Positions 45,237 to 56,201 of a DNA stretch of 64,000 nucleotides are shown piece after piece. Made by a program: the position numbers and the translations under genes. Each line of letters begins with the position of its first letter. Position 1 is the first letter of the stretch. Origin of the DNA: Aphrophora alni. Its lineage: Eukaryota; Arthropoda; Insecta; Hemiptera; Aphrophoridae. The stretch spans positions 149,073,830 to 149,137,829 of the forward strand of contig OY740765.1 of NCBI GenBank assembly GCA_963513935.1, read 5' to 3'. The notes beneath the pieces were generated by a model. It was not told where the DNA came from, did not search any database, and worked only from the letters and a program-made list of their open reading frames with translations.

Positions 45237-46854
45237 GTAGCCTCGGAAACCCAAAGGAATTGATTCGTGGCGCATAGTTTAGTCTGTGAGTTAACCTAAG
45301 TTTACTGAGTGGACATATTAAAATCAGTCAAATTCCTAAACCGACAGCCTACCCCATTACACGCTTCTCTATCCCGTCTGGTTGACCATTTACTAGTGAT
45401 TAAAAGTAATGATGATATTACAGTAATGATGGAATTTCTGATTGACACCGACTAATCACAACGATTTTAATACGTACTTAACAATGATTTACTTGATTTA
45501 ACAATATTGTTAATTAACATGTAATAATATTACCTCTTACACCCTAAAATATTTGTCAATATTTGATTGTGATTTGGTTGGAAACTGTTGATAAAATCGG
45601 TGAAAAGTTATCTCTACAGATTTCGTTTAAATTTTAGTGATTGAAGTAAAAAATACAAAATTTTTAAGTTTCACAATGGGCTCAAAATTAAAATGGAATA
45701 ACTACCTAAATGCATTGTCCACAATATTGAATTATTTAATTTACGTTTAAAAAACTATCATATTATTACACTTTACTAATTTCAAGACTGTGATATTAAG
45801 ATATATTTTACTGCATGTCAAATATGGTGTTGCTATGGGAAAATGCTTCAAAGGAGTCAAATTTTTTAATTTTCAAAGTATGCAACTCGGGCTATTTTTA
45901 GTAAGATGCTTAGAGACTCTTGCCGTCCTCTTTTCGAAATAACTGGATATTTTAACTCTCCATTCAATTTACATTTTGAGTGTTATGTAACGTTTCGCAC
46001 AGAAACAGATCATACATAAGTATGACACAATAAAACACACAATCTAGTTATACCAAAATATCGGCACTTTCTGGGAACATTCTCCACAACTGTTTTCCAC
46101 ATAAAATCAAAATAATAACAGAAGAAAAGTTCTTCAAAAAAGAAATACTACGATATTTAAGAGAAAACTTTTTTTTTATACTGTAGATGAATTCCTGGGA
46201 CGGTCATCTATTGAATGACAAAAGGGTTTTGGGATGTGTATGATATTGTTGTTGTTTGTGTACTTTTTGTTTGATGTAGTGTAATTTTTAATAATCTTAA
46301 CAAGGCTAACAAAATGTACAAAATTGTCTCCTAGCTGATAATAAATAAATAAAATAAACGTATGTAGTGTATTTAAATTTGTAGAATTGTAATGAAAAAA
46401 AAGAATTCGAAATTTGAACGAAATTTTTTTTCGCCCGTGTTGTTATATTTATTAGTTTCACGAAATATCATAAAATTCAATAAACATTTAAAGACAAAAT
46501 TAATGAGTTAAGTTACTGTTGAATAATGTAGTAATGAAATAAAAATCGAAATGAACTATTCTCGCAGTACCTATGGAAATGAAAGCACTAAATCCAGGGA
46601 ATCTACTAATAGAGTAATTACACGATAAGCTTCCTATGAATTGCCATGACGGCTGTATGCCAACAATCCTGTAAACACAACGCTACAATGTGCATTATGT
46701 GAAATCCATTCCCGTGTGCAGGATAATATATTTATCAAGCTTTGTAATATTTTAATATAGAAATAAAAATATCATAATAGGACGCTAATTACTGTTACTG
46801 TTTGGTACACGACGTTGTCGACCTTGGTGTTAATAATTACAGGCCATTAATTGC
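45237..46854. other. Non-coding stretch, no gene seen
   Basis: AT-rich with no recognised domain, tandem array or paired termini. Confidence 0.4.
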
Positions 46855-47090
46855 ACAATCAGCCGCCATTTTGTGGCGGTTATACCTAGTTTAGATAATA
46901 TATTCAATTATAATTCCGACTAGAGGAGGTATTGTTTCTGATTATAAGTTTATAACTCATGAGATATGAATTTTATTTTTGTTTCTTTGTTTACTTATTG
47001 ACGACAAAGACGACGACGGATGACGTGTCGAAAATTACTTTAACGATTTCCTAAGGTCGTGAAAAGTGATGATCAGTTATAATATAATGT
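46855..47090 (+). repeat. Rep-A copy 5, terminal part only
   Basis: Only the terminal segment: GCCGCCATTTTGTGGCGG (46862), then GACGACGGATGACGTGTCGA (47014), AAATTACTTTAACGATTTCC and TAAGGTCGTGAAAAGTGATG, as at the ends of copies 1, 3 and 4. Confidence 0.6.
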
Positions 47091-47931
47091 TCGAAATGTT
47101 TTTTACGATTACCAAAAATACACTATACTTCGTTATACTATCTAGAATTAATGTTGCAAAGATTATCTTAAGTTTTTATATTATCGTATCCCTTGATATT
47201 CTTATATTGTAAGAAGTTTATTTAATTTTAATGTTAATGTTTACCTCCATAGTTAATTGTCCATATCAACCATAAACCACTCTGCATTTTTACAAAGATT
47301 GAATGTATGTTTTTATCAATGTACACGTACCATCCGATGAGTTTAGCTGATCAGCTTATTTTCTATTAATTTATTTTGAGGTTATGTTTACATCGTTGAT
47401 TTAAAAAAAAGACGCACAGAACTTCTATCTGTTTATAGTTCATGTTAGTATGAACATCAAAACCATTCTACGTCAAAGAGTAAAAAACAACAGTGTTTGC
47501 ACTGTCGCCAGACTTTACGGCATTAGTTTAACAATTTCCCCAGAGACATGATTTCCCACTACACATTCTGTGTTCTTGGCAACTTTTCATTTCCCTTGCG
47601 TGTGTCATTTCATGCCGCATGTGTCATACCTGACGCATTAATGGCACTCTGCATTAGAATGTACAACAGATATTTGTAGTTTAATTAAAACATTATACCA
47701 CCCCCCCCACATTGTGATAGGCCTCCTCTTGTGTTTACTACACCATATTCTTCGTTCTATATGAAAGAAAAATAGGAATATAAAAATTGCTAGTTCTAAA
47801 AACGAGGGAAAATATATTTTAAAAGTCATAAATGGAAGATCGGCAAAACACCAAAGTAAGACTAGTAACGGAAATTAGTTTTTCAATTTTAAATCTAGTT
47901 TATAACGACGATTTCATTCATTTAAACCTCC

Positions 47932-48016
47932 TGTTGGTCTAATGGTTTAATAGTCCCTTTGGTATATCCAAGGCGATGATGACCGGAATGGTTTGTCGCC
48001 TTAAAACAACCAATAA
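47932..48016 (+). repeat. SINE-like retroposon, copy 3 (short)
   Basis: Head TTGGTCTAATGGTTTAATAG (the TGGTCTAATGG part fits a Pol III A box) joined after about 25 bp to the tail GGCGATGATGACCGGAATGG, TTTGTCGCCTTAAAACAACC. It looks internally deleted compared with copy 2. Confidence 0.5.
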
Positions 48017-48267
48017 CATCACAATTTAAAAAAACAGATCTCTACGCATATTAGAGGTTCTATCCCCTCTCTACTCAGTACTATTTACATTGTTATGTAT
48101 AAGCTGTATTTTTAGCTAGATCTAAAAATATACAATATTATTCTTCTGGATTATAATTACATAATATTTGAGCTAGTTTTTATCTGATCTACAAAATATT
48201 TTATTAAATTTTAAAACCTACATTGATATTAAATCAAAATGTCTTTTACTAATCCTTTTTCTTATTC

Positions 48268-48321
48268 AGTATTCTTACTTTACCACAGTTTCGTGCAACA
48301 GCCCATCATCAGGAATGTACT
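48268..48321 (-). ncRNA. Hammerhead-like module with canonical CTGATGA core
   Basis: Minus strand, 5' to 3': AGTACATTC (48321-48313), core CTGATGA (48312-48306), T, stem GGGC/GCAC with one mismatch (48304-48293), GAA, stem III ACT/AGT around a GTGGTAA loop (48289-48277), A as the cleavage-site base, one extra A, then GAATACT (48274-48268), which pairs with AGTA…TTC leaving a 2-nt bulge. All three hammerhead helices can be drawn and both catalytic strands are consensus. The extra U before stem II is shared with the other copies. Confidence 0.5.
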
Positions 48322-48599
48322 AAAACACATTTTAAAACAAATTACATAGCTTATTACTCCGTCAAGAGGTCGTTATTGTTCAACAATTTTATAAAACACG
48401 TAACAAATATTACACGCACATGAACACACTTAAAAATATATTTGACGTGAACGTTTAACTGGCGGATTGACACTGATTTGGCTATGATTTCCTGCTTCAG
48501 ATATCGGATTAACTTTGGTCTCCTGTTTGTTTTTCTATGATGCTGTCGAACGTCATGTTGTTCATGATGTTCATACAGCAGCGGACAACAACGTTCCGA

Positions 48600-49675
48600 A
48601 ACCGTCGACGAGACCGCAACGTCCACCAGTGGTGTGGTAGAACGACGAATGTAGTGACGCTCTCCGTTTATATCGTAAACTGCTGAAGAAGTTTAATCGC
48701 AGACCTACTTGTAAAAACCTCGAAAGGTATAAAATTCTACGAGCCAAAGCACAATTTGGGCCTTGTACTTCCTCCAATGAATGAGAATACTACATGTTTT
48801 ATTGCTCCATGGCTCATTCAAATGCCAACTTTTGATTTTTCACTGTCCAGGTTCATCAAACATATCACTCTTGATGTAGTATATTGTCAGGAGTTTCACT
48901 ATATACTAGATTTATACTATATATTATTTTCACAGATCTAAACTGGACAATAAAGTCGGTTGCGCATATTAGTCATCCGGTCGGATGTATATGTATGGAT
49001 TACCCTCAGCTTATAGTGTATTTTCTTCCGAACGTTTTGCTATTTTGAAATGCCTTAATACCGTTCCATCTGGTTTCCGCCACTATCTTTTGTGTTCCGA
49101 TTCTAAAAGTGCTTTACAGGCTATTCAGGATATGTATTCTAAGAAACCCTTGATTGAAGATATCTTGTGTTCCATACACAGACTTCAGCTACGGAACGTC
49201 GGAGTATTATTTTTCTGGGTTTTGGGGAATTTCGGGAAACACAAAAGCTGACGAAGCGGCAAAGGAAGCTACAAGTCTGATAGCAGTAACACAGCGTGTT
49301 TCTTACTTTGTATCGAGAGTTAAAATTATTTTGTATAAGAAATGTGAAGAGAGTGGACAAATACAGAGTCCAATACCGTGGAATACATCCATAAGTGCCA
49401 GTCGTCGAGAGGAAGTCGTGGTTACTCGTGTTCGTATCAGTCATTCCATGATCATTCATAGATTTCTGATGGAAGAGGGGAATCCACCACAATGCCCATG
49501 TTGTCAAAGTGTGTTATCAATTAAGCACATCCTCATTGAATGTGTTATGTTAAGAAGTGTGCGACGAACTTTTGCCCTACCTAATTCAATTGAGGTGATG
49601 TTGGGGGATAATGCTCAGATCCTTGATCGGGTATTGTCCTTTTTGCTTCGTCTGAAAATGTTTGATACAATTTAA
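48600..49675 (+). pseudogene. I/R1-group LINE ORF2 remnant: linker and RNase H
   Basis: Three blocks are readable. (1) 48633-48780: PVVW, a stop, then NDECSDALRLYRKLLKKF and NRRPTCKNLERYKILRAK, which is the linker between endonuclease and reverse transcriptase. (2) 48807-48930: APWLIQMPTFDFSLSRF, the segment before RNase H; the entire reverse transcriptase is deleted between these. (3) 48940-49675: RNase H, with SKLDNKVGCAY, SERFAILKCLN, CSDSKSALQAIQD (catalytic Asp), then a +1/-1 frame change near 49215-49235 within the FW…GNxxAD region, continuing ISGNTKADEAAKEAT and a C-terminal CPCCQSVLSIKHILIEC zinc-like motif. The stop is at 49673. Stops and the deletion make it dead; the last 173 codons stay open. 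Confidence 0.85.
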
Positions 49676-49698
49676 AAGGAAATTTTCAATTAGATTAT

Positions 49699-50475
49699 TG
49701 CAGAGCCTCTTTACAGCCCTGTAATATTTGTTTTAATTGTTGTCAATTATAATTTATCGTGAATGTAATTATTAACTTGTTGCAGGGCCCTTTTACAGCC
49801 CTGTAATATTTGTTTTAATTGTTGTCAATTATAATTTATCGTGAATGTAATTATTAACTTGTTGCAGGGCCCTTTTACAGCCCTGTAATATTTGTTTTAA
49901 ATGTTGTCAATTATAATTTATCGTGATTGTAATTATTAACTTGTTGCAGGGCCCGTTTACAGCCCCGTAATATTTGTTTTAAATGTTGTCAATTATAATT
50001 TATCGTGAATGTAATTATTAACTTGTTGCAGGGCCCTTTTACAGCTCTGTAATATTTGTTTTAAATGTTGTCAATTATAATTTATCGTGATTGTAATTAT
50101 TAACTTGTTGCAGGGCCCGTTTACAGCCCTGTAATATTTGTTTTAAATGTTGTCAATTATAATTTATCGTGAATGTAATTATTAACTTGTTGCAGGGCCC
50201 TTTTACAGCCCTGTAATATTTGTTTTAAATGTTGTCAATTATAATTTATCGTGATTGTAATTATTGACTTGTTGCAGGGCCCTTTTACAGCTCTGTAATA
50301 TTTGTTTTAAATGTTGTCAATTATAATTTATCGTGATTGTAATTATAACTTGTTGCAGGGCCCGTTTACAGCCCTGTAATATTTGTTTTAATTGTTGTCA
50401 ATTATAATTTATCGTGATTGTAATTATTAACTTGTTGCAGAGCAATTTTACAGCCTTGTATATATTATGTTGTTG
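49699..50475 (+). repeat. 82-bp tandem hairpin repeats in LINE 3' region, about 9 copies
   Basis: TGCAG(A/G)G landmarks fall at 49699, 49781, 49863, 49945, 50027, 50109, 50191, 50273, 50354 and 50436, a period of 82 (once 81). Each unit contains CAGGGC-N8-GCCCTG, a 6-bp hairpin, then TAATATTTGTTTTAA and AATTATAATTTATCGTGA. Several stem changes keep pairing through G·T, others break it. The array begins 24 bp after the RNase H stop, so it is the LINE's 3' untranslated region. Confidence 0.93.
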
Positions 50476-52020
50476 ATTATTTTGTTTCTTATCTAGTTTT
50501 GTATTGTTTTTGTTTTTAATATTTTATTTTAAAGATTTTAAGTTAAAGCATTTTCTTGTCATATTTTTGAAGGCGATAATGACAGAATTGGTTTTTCGGT
50601 TTGAAACTAAGAAAAAAAATTAAAGTTTTCCATAGGATCATTTGTTTACGAAATATCAATACTGCCCATAATAAAAATAACCACTTTGTATATTAACTAT
50701 GTTGTTTATTATTTTAGTCTTCTCGTATAGCAGTAGAAGTGCGTGAAATAGTATTTAATTTGGCCGAGCGGAATTACGAAATACAAAAGATACGGACACC
50801 TACAATATATCCAGGCGAACAAATGAAGCTGAAAGCGTTTCTTTATCATAAGTAAATTGTATTATCAATGAAAGCAAAACAGCTTTGTAAGCAGCTGAAC
50901 CCATCAAAGTCAATGTTTACAACTCCTGAGGGTAAAATTATTATATTGAACTTTTAAATGGCGAGCATCTTATCCTTAAGTATTCATTGAAAATAGAAAG
51001 AAAAAACTAGTTTTGACAAACAATAATTTATCTTCTAGGCGCGATATAGACAAATACAAAAATATTTTTTAAATGGAAAATTGAACACGTATATGAAATT
51101 AGCTTTTTTAAATAGATATTTAAAATTTTCCCAACATGGGTTAAATAAATATGAGTTGATAATGACAAGTATGTTCTACCAGTGAGATAAAAATCCTAGT
51201 CTTATGTGTTATAAATTGTTTAAATACATTGCCAAAGGCTACAATTAACGTAAATGATCTTAGAGATACTTGGGAACTTCGAGAGAGCTCAATAAAAGAT
51301 TGAACAAAATAACTCCGAATATATTTGTGGATGTGAGACCTGTTTTTGTATAAAAAAAAACTATTATTTAAAACGTCAGCGGATACAATACAAAGTTAAA
51401 ACACCTACTTTGAAATAAATCAGTTCGTTGAGCAAAATTATTTATCATTTAATATTTGGTAAGAACTATCTTGTTATCTGTTTTCAATAAATTTTCTAAT
51501 CATTGTTATTTTTGTTAATGATTTGAACTTAAATGTCATAGGAGTAGAAAATGAAAAACAAATTCCATAGTTTAGGTGAACATCGAGGTTTTATACACAG
51601 TTTCGTGAGTCACAAATCATTTATAACGTTAAATATGTAATATTAATAACATAAAATTTTTTTTTTAAATTCAAATATCGCAAATTGTAGATAGTTCGGT
51701 GAATAGTTCAAGAAAGGAGACTAGACATTAAAAAAACCTATTCTAACATTGAACTCAGCGTTGTAAAAATGTTTAATGATGTGTAAAACGATTTTTACTA
51801 TTTTTTTAATATGACTGAAATCCAAGATGGCGGAAAAAAATTAAAACATTACGAGGGATAAAGAAAATCAATTTCATTTAGTAAGACATCGATATGCTAT
51901 AAATGTGGGAAAAGATAGAGCTTTTTAGCTAACCTATGTTATATATAAATATTATATCTTTGTATATATTGCAGCTTTTGTATCTTCCACGGAAAAATAT
52001 TATTAATATTCTGTTTTTAA
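50476..52020. other. Non-coding stretch; SINE-like tail motif at 50570-50615
   Basis: AGGCGATAATGACAGAATTG, GTTTTTCGGTTTGAAACTAA (50571-50610) is the fourth copy of the SINE-like tail. The rest is AT-rich and unrecognised. Confidence 0.4.
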
Positions 52021-52022
52021 AG

Positions 52023-52176
52023 AAATAATAACTTACATTCAAAATTTCACAAATCACTCTATATTGTGACAGCTGTTGGCAATTAAAGCATCTTCAGACA
52101 ACTTCAGATGCTTAATTGTGAAACAGCTGTCACAATATAGAGTGATTTGTGAAATTTTGAATGTAAGTTATTATTT
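52023..52176. repeat. Palindromic fold-back, 55-bp perfect arms
   Basis: 52023-52077 and 52122-52176 are perfect reverse complements. The 44-bp centre is itself partly palindromic (AAGCATCT…AGATGCTT). It holds two half-decayed hammerhead-like modules, one per strand. Confidence 0.96.
52063..52102 (-). ncRNA. Hammerhead-like module in fold-back (left arm)
   Basis: Minus strand: stem I GTTGT (52102-52098) pairs with ACAAT (52067-52063); core CTGAAGA (52097-52091), T, short GC/GC stem, then CCAAC in place of GAAAC, hairpin AC-AGCT-GT and GTC (52070-52068). The opposite arm keeps GTGAAAC but has lost the CTGA core. Each arm preserves half of the motif. Confidence 0.4.
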
Positions 52177-52681
52177 CGGTAATATGAAATTTCACCAAGT
52201 ACCGACTGTGTTTACACTTAATATAATATTCTTGTTTTATTAAAAAAAAAAAAAAAAATTGTTAATTACTGGAATCTTAATCTATAATTCTTTAAAAGTT
52301 CCCTAAGTTAGCTAGTTGAAAATAATATTTTTTTGAAATATTACATGAGAGGTATTAAATAGAACTAGAAGTTATTATGATTACGAATATGTATGTTTAT
52401 TTGACGGGAAAAAATAATATCTTGGCGCTAGGCCAAATTTAACTTCAGATATAATGTCACTCCATCTCCCCTCTAACTCCTCCCCTTCCCCCTCTTTATC
52501 AGGGTCCTTGGTAAAACTAAGAACTCTTATATTTTCACTTCTGTCTGTTTGTATAATTTAAAATACCGCTTAAAAGATTTCGACTTTTAAAAAATGACTA
52601 CCTATGCTAACGACCCTAAATCGTGTGGTTCGTAACAGACGCTTGACTCTTTAGTTTTTACTATTTTTCACATTCTAGTCT

Positions 52682-52999
52682 TCAAGTAAAAATGACTTGA
52701 AATGTTCGAAACTGTAAACATATTTTATTATATATTTTGAAAAATTTAAAGTGAATTAAATATGTTTCAATGAAGGGTATCGTTGCTTTGCATAAAATAC
52801 AATGTCGTAAAAAATAAAGTTGACTTTCATATAACCTTGCGTAACATTTTTCACCCTCAAAGGTAATCATATTACCTTTCTCCGAAACATTGTTTTTGTC
52901 AGATGTTTTACTTTTTGAGATATTTTTAGTGGAAGTTTTGAATGAACACGCTGTATAAATACTACCTACCAACAACACTGTAACAAACTTACCAATCAA
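52682..52999 (-). other. Possible exon with signal-peptide-like start
   Basis: Minus-strand frame of 105 codons starting MIGKFVTVLLVGSIYTACSF, which has the charge-hydrophobic-small layout of a signal peptide, followed by a Lys/Ser-rich hydrophilic stretch. An AAG|GTTATATG near 52834 could be a splice donor, after which the frame becomes low-complexity. It is unmatched to any family I know. It may equally be a chance frame, given the AT-rich setting. Confidence 0.2.
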
Positions 53000-53266
53000 A
53001 CTTGGAAATGAAATTGGTAAAATGAATCTGTAAATATTTCAATATTGTCAAATTAATATTACATTTCAAACGATGGAAAAACATTGAAATGAAAATATAA
53101 AGGTAAAATAAATAAATAGTGATTCGAGGCATGACATTGCATAATTAATGATTTGTTCATATACAAACTATACCAACTATAAATAGCAATACAATTTTTT
53201 TTAATTAAAATAGAACATTTAGCAATGAAACAATCTAGTACGTAAATATTGAAGAGTGGGCAGTAC

Positions 53267-53274
53267 GGCAGTAC
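53267..53274. repeat. 8-bp target duplication of the P-like element, left
   Basis: GGCAGTAC, repeated at 56194-56201. P elements make 8-bp duplications. Confidence 0.85.
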
Positions 53275-53462
53275 CACGGTTACTAGACTATACGGTAGGG
53301 ATCACCAGCGCTGTGTTGAGCACATGACGTCAGCGTGGACCCAGACAATTCTTGCTGCGCCACAAGGTCACATCAGAATACTGCACAGTAGATGCTATCT
53401 TTATGTTACACGTGTTTCTTGCACTTATAAATAACATTTATTGTGTATTGTGTTTTGTTAAT

Positions 53463-55007
53463 ATGGTGTGTTGTGCTATCGCCGGTTGTACCAACAACCA
53501 TTCTACACATATAACAGTTGAATATTTCTTTTCCTAAGTTTCCTACTAATAGCGAAACCAAATCAAAGTGGATTAACGCATGGAAACGTGGCGATAGTTT
53601 TTCTGCTAACGTAGCTCGCGTGTGTTCTGTTCATTTTGTTAATCCGATTATGAAAGAGACCTGAAAAGTGAACTTCTAAATTTGCCTAAAAAACTGATGC
53701 AGTGCCACATCTAAAGATACCGTCAACTTCTTCTTCAGCTGATTTAAACAGTTTGTTTTGCATAGAAAGAAATGTTAGGAGCAAAAAAAAAACGACGTGT
53801 ACCAAAATAAGTTAATAAAATACTTCAAGATTCCTTGAATAGCAACAAAATTTGTAAAGCCTGAAAATAAATACGATAAAAACCGAGAAGGAGACTACAA
53901 TGACAGTAATGACAGTGGGACAGAATTAAATGTACTAATAGCTTCGTTGAAAGAAGAAAATACTAAGCTGAAAACAGAAATTTCTATTTAAAAAATACGA
54001 CTTACAGAAACTACAAGCGAGTTATTAAAGTTTAAAAATGTGAATAAGTTATTTAGAGGCTCATTTTCTTCCTGTCAACAAAAATTACTTTTGAACGGTA
54101 AGTGTTCCAATAGGTCTTCTGATGATATTCCAAAAACTAACATTTTACGAGCAATTTCATAAAAAGGTTTGTGTTTTGTTAGGAATACTTTGTAGTATCC
54201 TCTTTCTATGAAGTCACTTTAAAACGTCGTCTCAAAAAAATTTCTGTAGGCCTATCCGCCGGATTTATTGATATGAGTGTAAATATTTACAAAGCTCATT
54301 CTTATACTTTTAATGTCAAACGTCTTTAGTTTTGATGAGATGAAAATGCGCAGTGATTTGTGTTTTGACCAAATTGAGGAGGTGGTGAGAGGGGCTCACT
54401 CTAATGTTCAAGTCATACTTTTAAGAAGCATGGTAGGGAAATGGGTGCATCCAATATATTACAGTTATGATACTGCTCTAACTCAAGAATTACTTTTTGA
54501 AACGATTATAATTATCGAAAGCAGTGACTTTAAGGTTAGAGCATTGGTGTTTGATATGGGCTCTAAGAATAGAAAACTTCTGTCTGCCCTGAAAATTACT
54601 TGGATAATCCATCAATAAAAAGTACATTCTGTGGATTGAGAAATATTTGGGTATTTTGTGATGTTCCGCATGCTCTCAAACTATTGATAAATCACCTTCT
54701 TAATGAGGGGTATATTTTATAATGTGGGAAGACCTTTACTAAAGAACCTTTCATAAAATTAATTGAGATGCAAACCAAAGGGAAAGATTTAAAATACGCT
54801 CACAAAATGACCATGGATCACGTCCTTGTCGCGGCTACACAAAGACAAAACTTGAGAAAGGCTGCTCAGTTACTATCAGCAACTGTAGGGAAAGCAATCA
54901 TCCATAACTTTACAGAATTTATTCATGCAGGGAAAACCACGATGAAACCTACCCCTGATGTAGCTACCGCGAAGAAAATGGAAAAGGAATTTATTGATTT
55001 TCATTGA
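53463..55007 (+). pseudogene. P-element transposase (THAP9-like), decayed and C-terminally incomplete
   Basis: The blocks lie in the expected order. THAP zinc-finger DNA-binding domain: MVCCAIAGCTNN (53463), then after a frame change FPTNSETKSKWINAWKRG and ARVCSVHF (53537-53640; C…C…C-x2-H pattern). A short leucine-rich coil, LNVLIASLKEENTKLKTEI (53929-53985), is the dimerisation segment. The RNase H-like catalytic region has FSFDEMKMRSDLCFDQIEE (54325-54380), VQVILLRSMVGKWVHPIYY and ALVFDMGSKNRKLL (one catalytic Asp zone), GLRNIWVFCDVPHALKLL (54637), and a 79-codon frame with QTKGKDLKYAHKM (54768-55007). The GTP-binding insertion and the last acidic residues are absent or unreadable. At least five stops or shifts. 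Function would be cut-and-paste transposition. Confidence 0.85.
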
Positions 55008-55061
55008 TATCTTATAAATATAAATAAATGAGTTTTCACTGTTTTGATAAAGAGTTATCCT

Positions 55062-55151
55062 GTGTTGTAAGAACGCGCACATATATAAGAAGTGCTGAAA
55101 GAACGTGCATATTTATAAAGAGTGTTGTAAGAACGTGCACATTTATATGGA
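55062..55151. repeat. 30-bp tandem repeat, 3 copies, inside P-like element
   Basis: Units GTGTTGTAAGAACGCGCACA…, GTGCTGAAAGAACGTGCATA… and GTGTTGTAAGAACGTGCACA… start at 55062, 55092 and 55122. The length is a multiple of three, so the local open frame reads through. Confidence 0.88.
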
Positions 55152-55454
55152 TTAAAAGCATGAACAAAAGAAGGGTTTATAACAAACAATCAATCAGTGA
55201 AAGAAGAAAAAAATATATGAAAATGAGAACATTAGAACAGTAACACAGATAATATGTTCCATTAGAACAGAAATTAATTGTGAAGCTGAATTAGTAAAAT
55301 TGTATGTTATAGGCTATAAATGTCGGATTACTTGTAAATTGTCAATTTGTAAATTGTGATATGTAAATTTGTAAAATAAAAACAATATTTTTATATGTTA
55401 ATTAATTGTTTTTTTTTGTATGACAATAATTTTAGCTATTAGGCCTAACTGAAT

Positions 55455-55502
55455 AAAAACTTTAATATATATGAATTTATATATATAATATATATATATT
55501 AT

Positions 55503-55552
<50 letters not shown>
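55455..55552. repeat. (AT)n microsatellite
   Basis: Nearly pure AT/TA dinucleotide tract within the non-coding 3' half of the P-like element. Confidence 0.95.
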
Positions 55553-55556
<4 letters not shown>

Positions 55557-56193
55557 ACATTTGAATAATAAATTCATAAATCAATTCTAAAGTATACTAA
55601 TCAATCACTTTTCCTAGGAAATACTTTATTAGTAATTAGCCTGTTGTCAACACACAGTTTCGAATAATAGAAACTGATTATACTAATTCAGATTATTGAT
55701 CAATCAAAATATTTATTAGAGCTTTATTAGTGATTTTACACTATCTTCAATTAGTTAAATATGTGATTTATAATTTTTCATGAATGACTTTAAGAAATTT
55801 AACGCAATATGAACAATTTTATAAACCCTTGCTAAAAAAACATTAATATCTGTTAAATGTTTCCAAATTGTATGTTTTACCATATATGTATATTTTAGCT
55901 ATTTTTTTTCTTTTTGAAGTGGACATTAAACAACATGAATATATGTTAAACATATTAAATAAGCTGAGATGATAACTCTAATTTTGGACTAATAATTCAG
56001 TTAATAATATTTCAGTTTGGTAATATTTCTTCAGTTGTATTCATTTATATTTCAAAATTATGGTTTATTAATCAAGGAATATTACAATACATGAACGTGC
56101 TATGTATAACTAATAGGTGCTAGAGAGACGATGGGTCCACCGTGACGTCATGCTCTCAACCTAGCCAGCGCGTGACCGCTACCGGTAACCGTG

Positions 56194-56201
56194 GGCAGTA
56201 C
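56194..56201. repeat. 8-bp target duplication of the P-like element, right
   Basis: GGCAGTAC, identical to 53267-53274. Confidence 0.85.

Larger units (their letters stand above)
53275..56193 (+). mobile_element. P-superfamily transposon, both ends present
   Basis: 2919 bp between perfect 8-bp duplications (GGCAGTAC). The left end CACGGTTACTAG… and the right end (complement) CACGGTTACCGGTAGC… are inverted repeats. The similarity continues inward for about 80 bp through a shared CATGACGTCA and GTGGACCCA. The size and the 8-bp duplication fit P elements. The interior encodes a broken P-type transposase on the plus strand. The ends look fit for mobilisation in trans, but this copy cannot supply an enzyme. 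Confidence 0.88.

Noticed and set aside
47697..47709. C-run as a structured regulatory site (G-quadruplex)
   Set aside because: A single homopolymer run without the four separate tracts usually needed.
49699..50475. CRISPR array
   Set aside because: The whole 82-bp unit is conserved, with no spacers, and it follows a LINE ORF.
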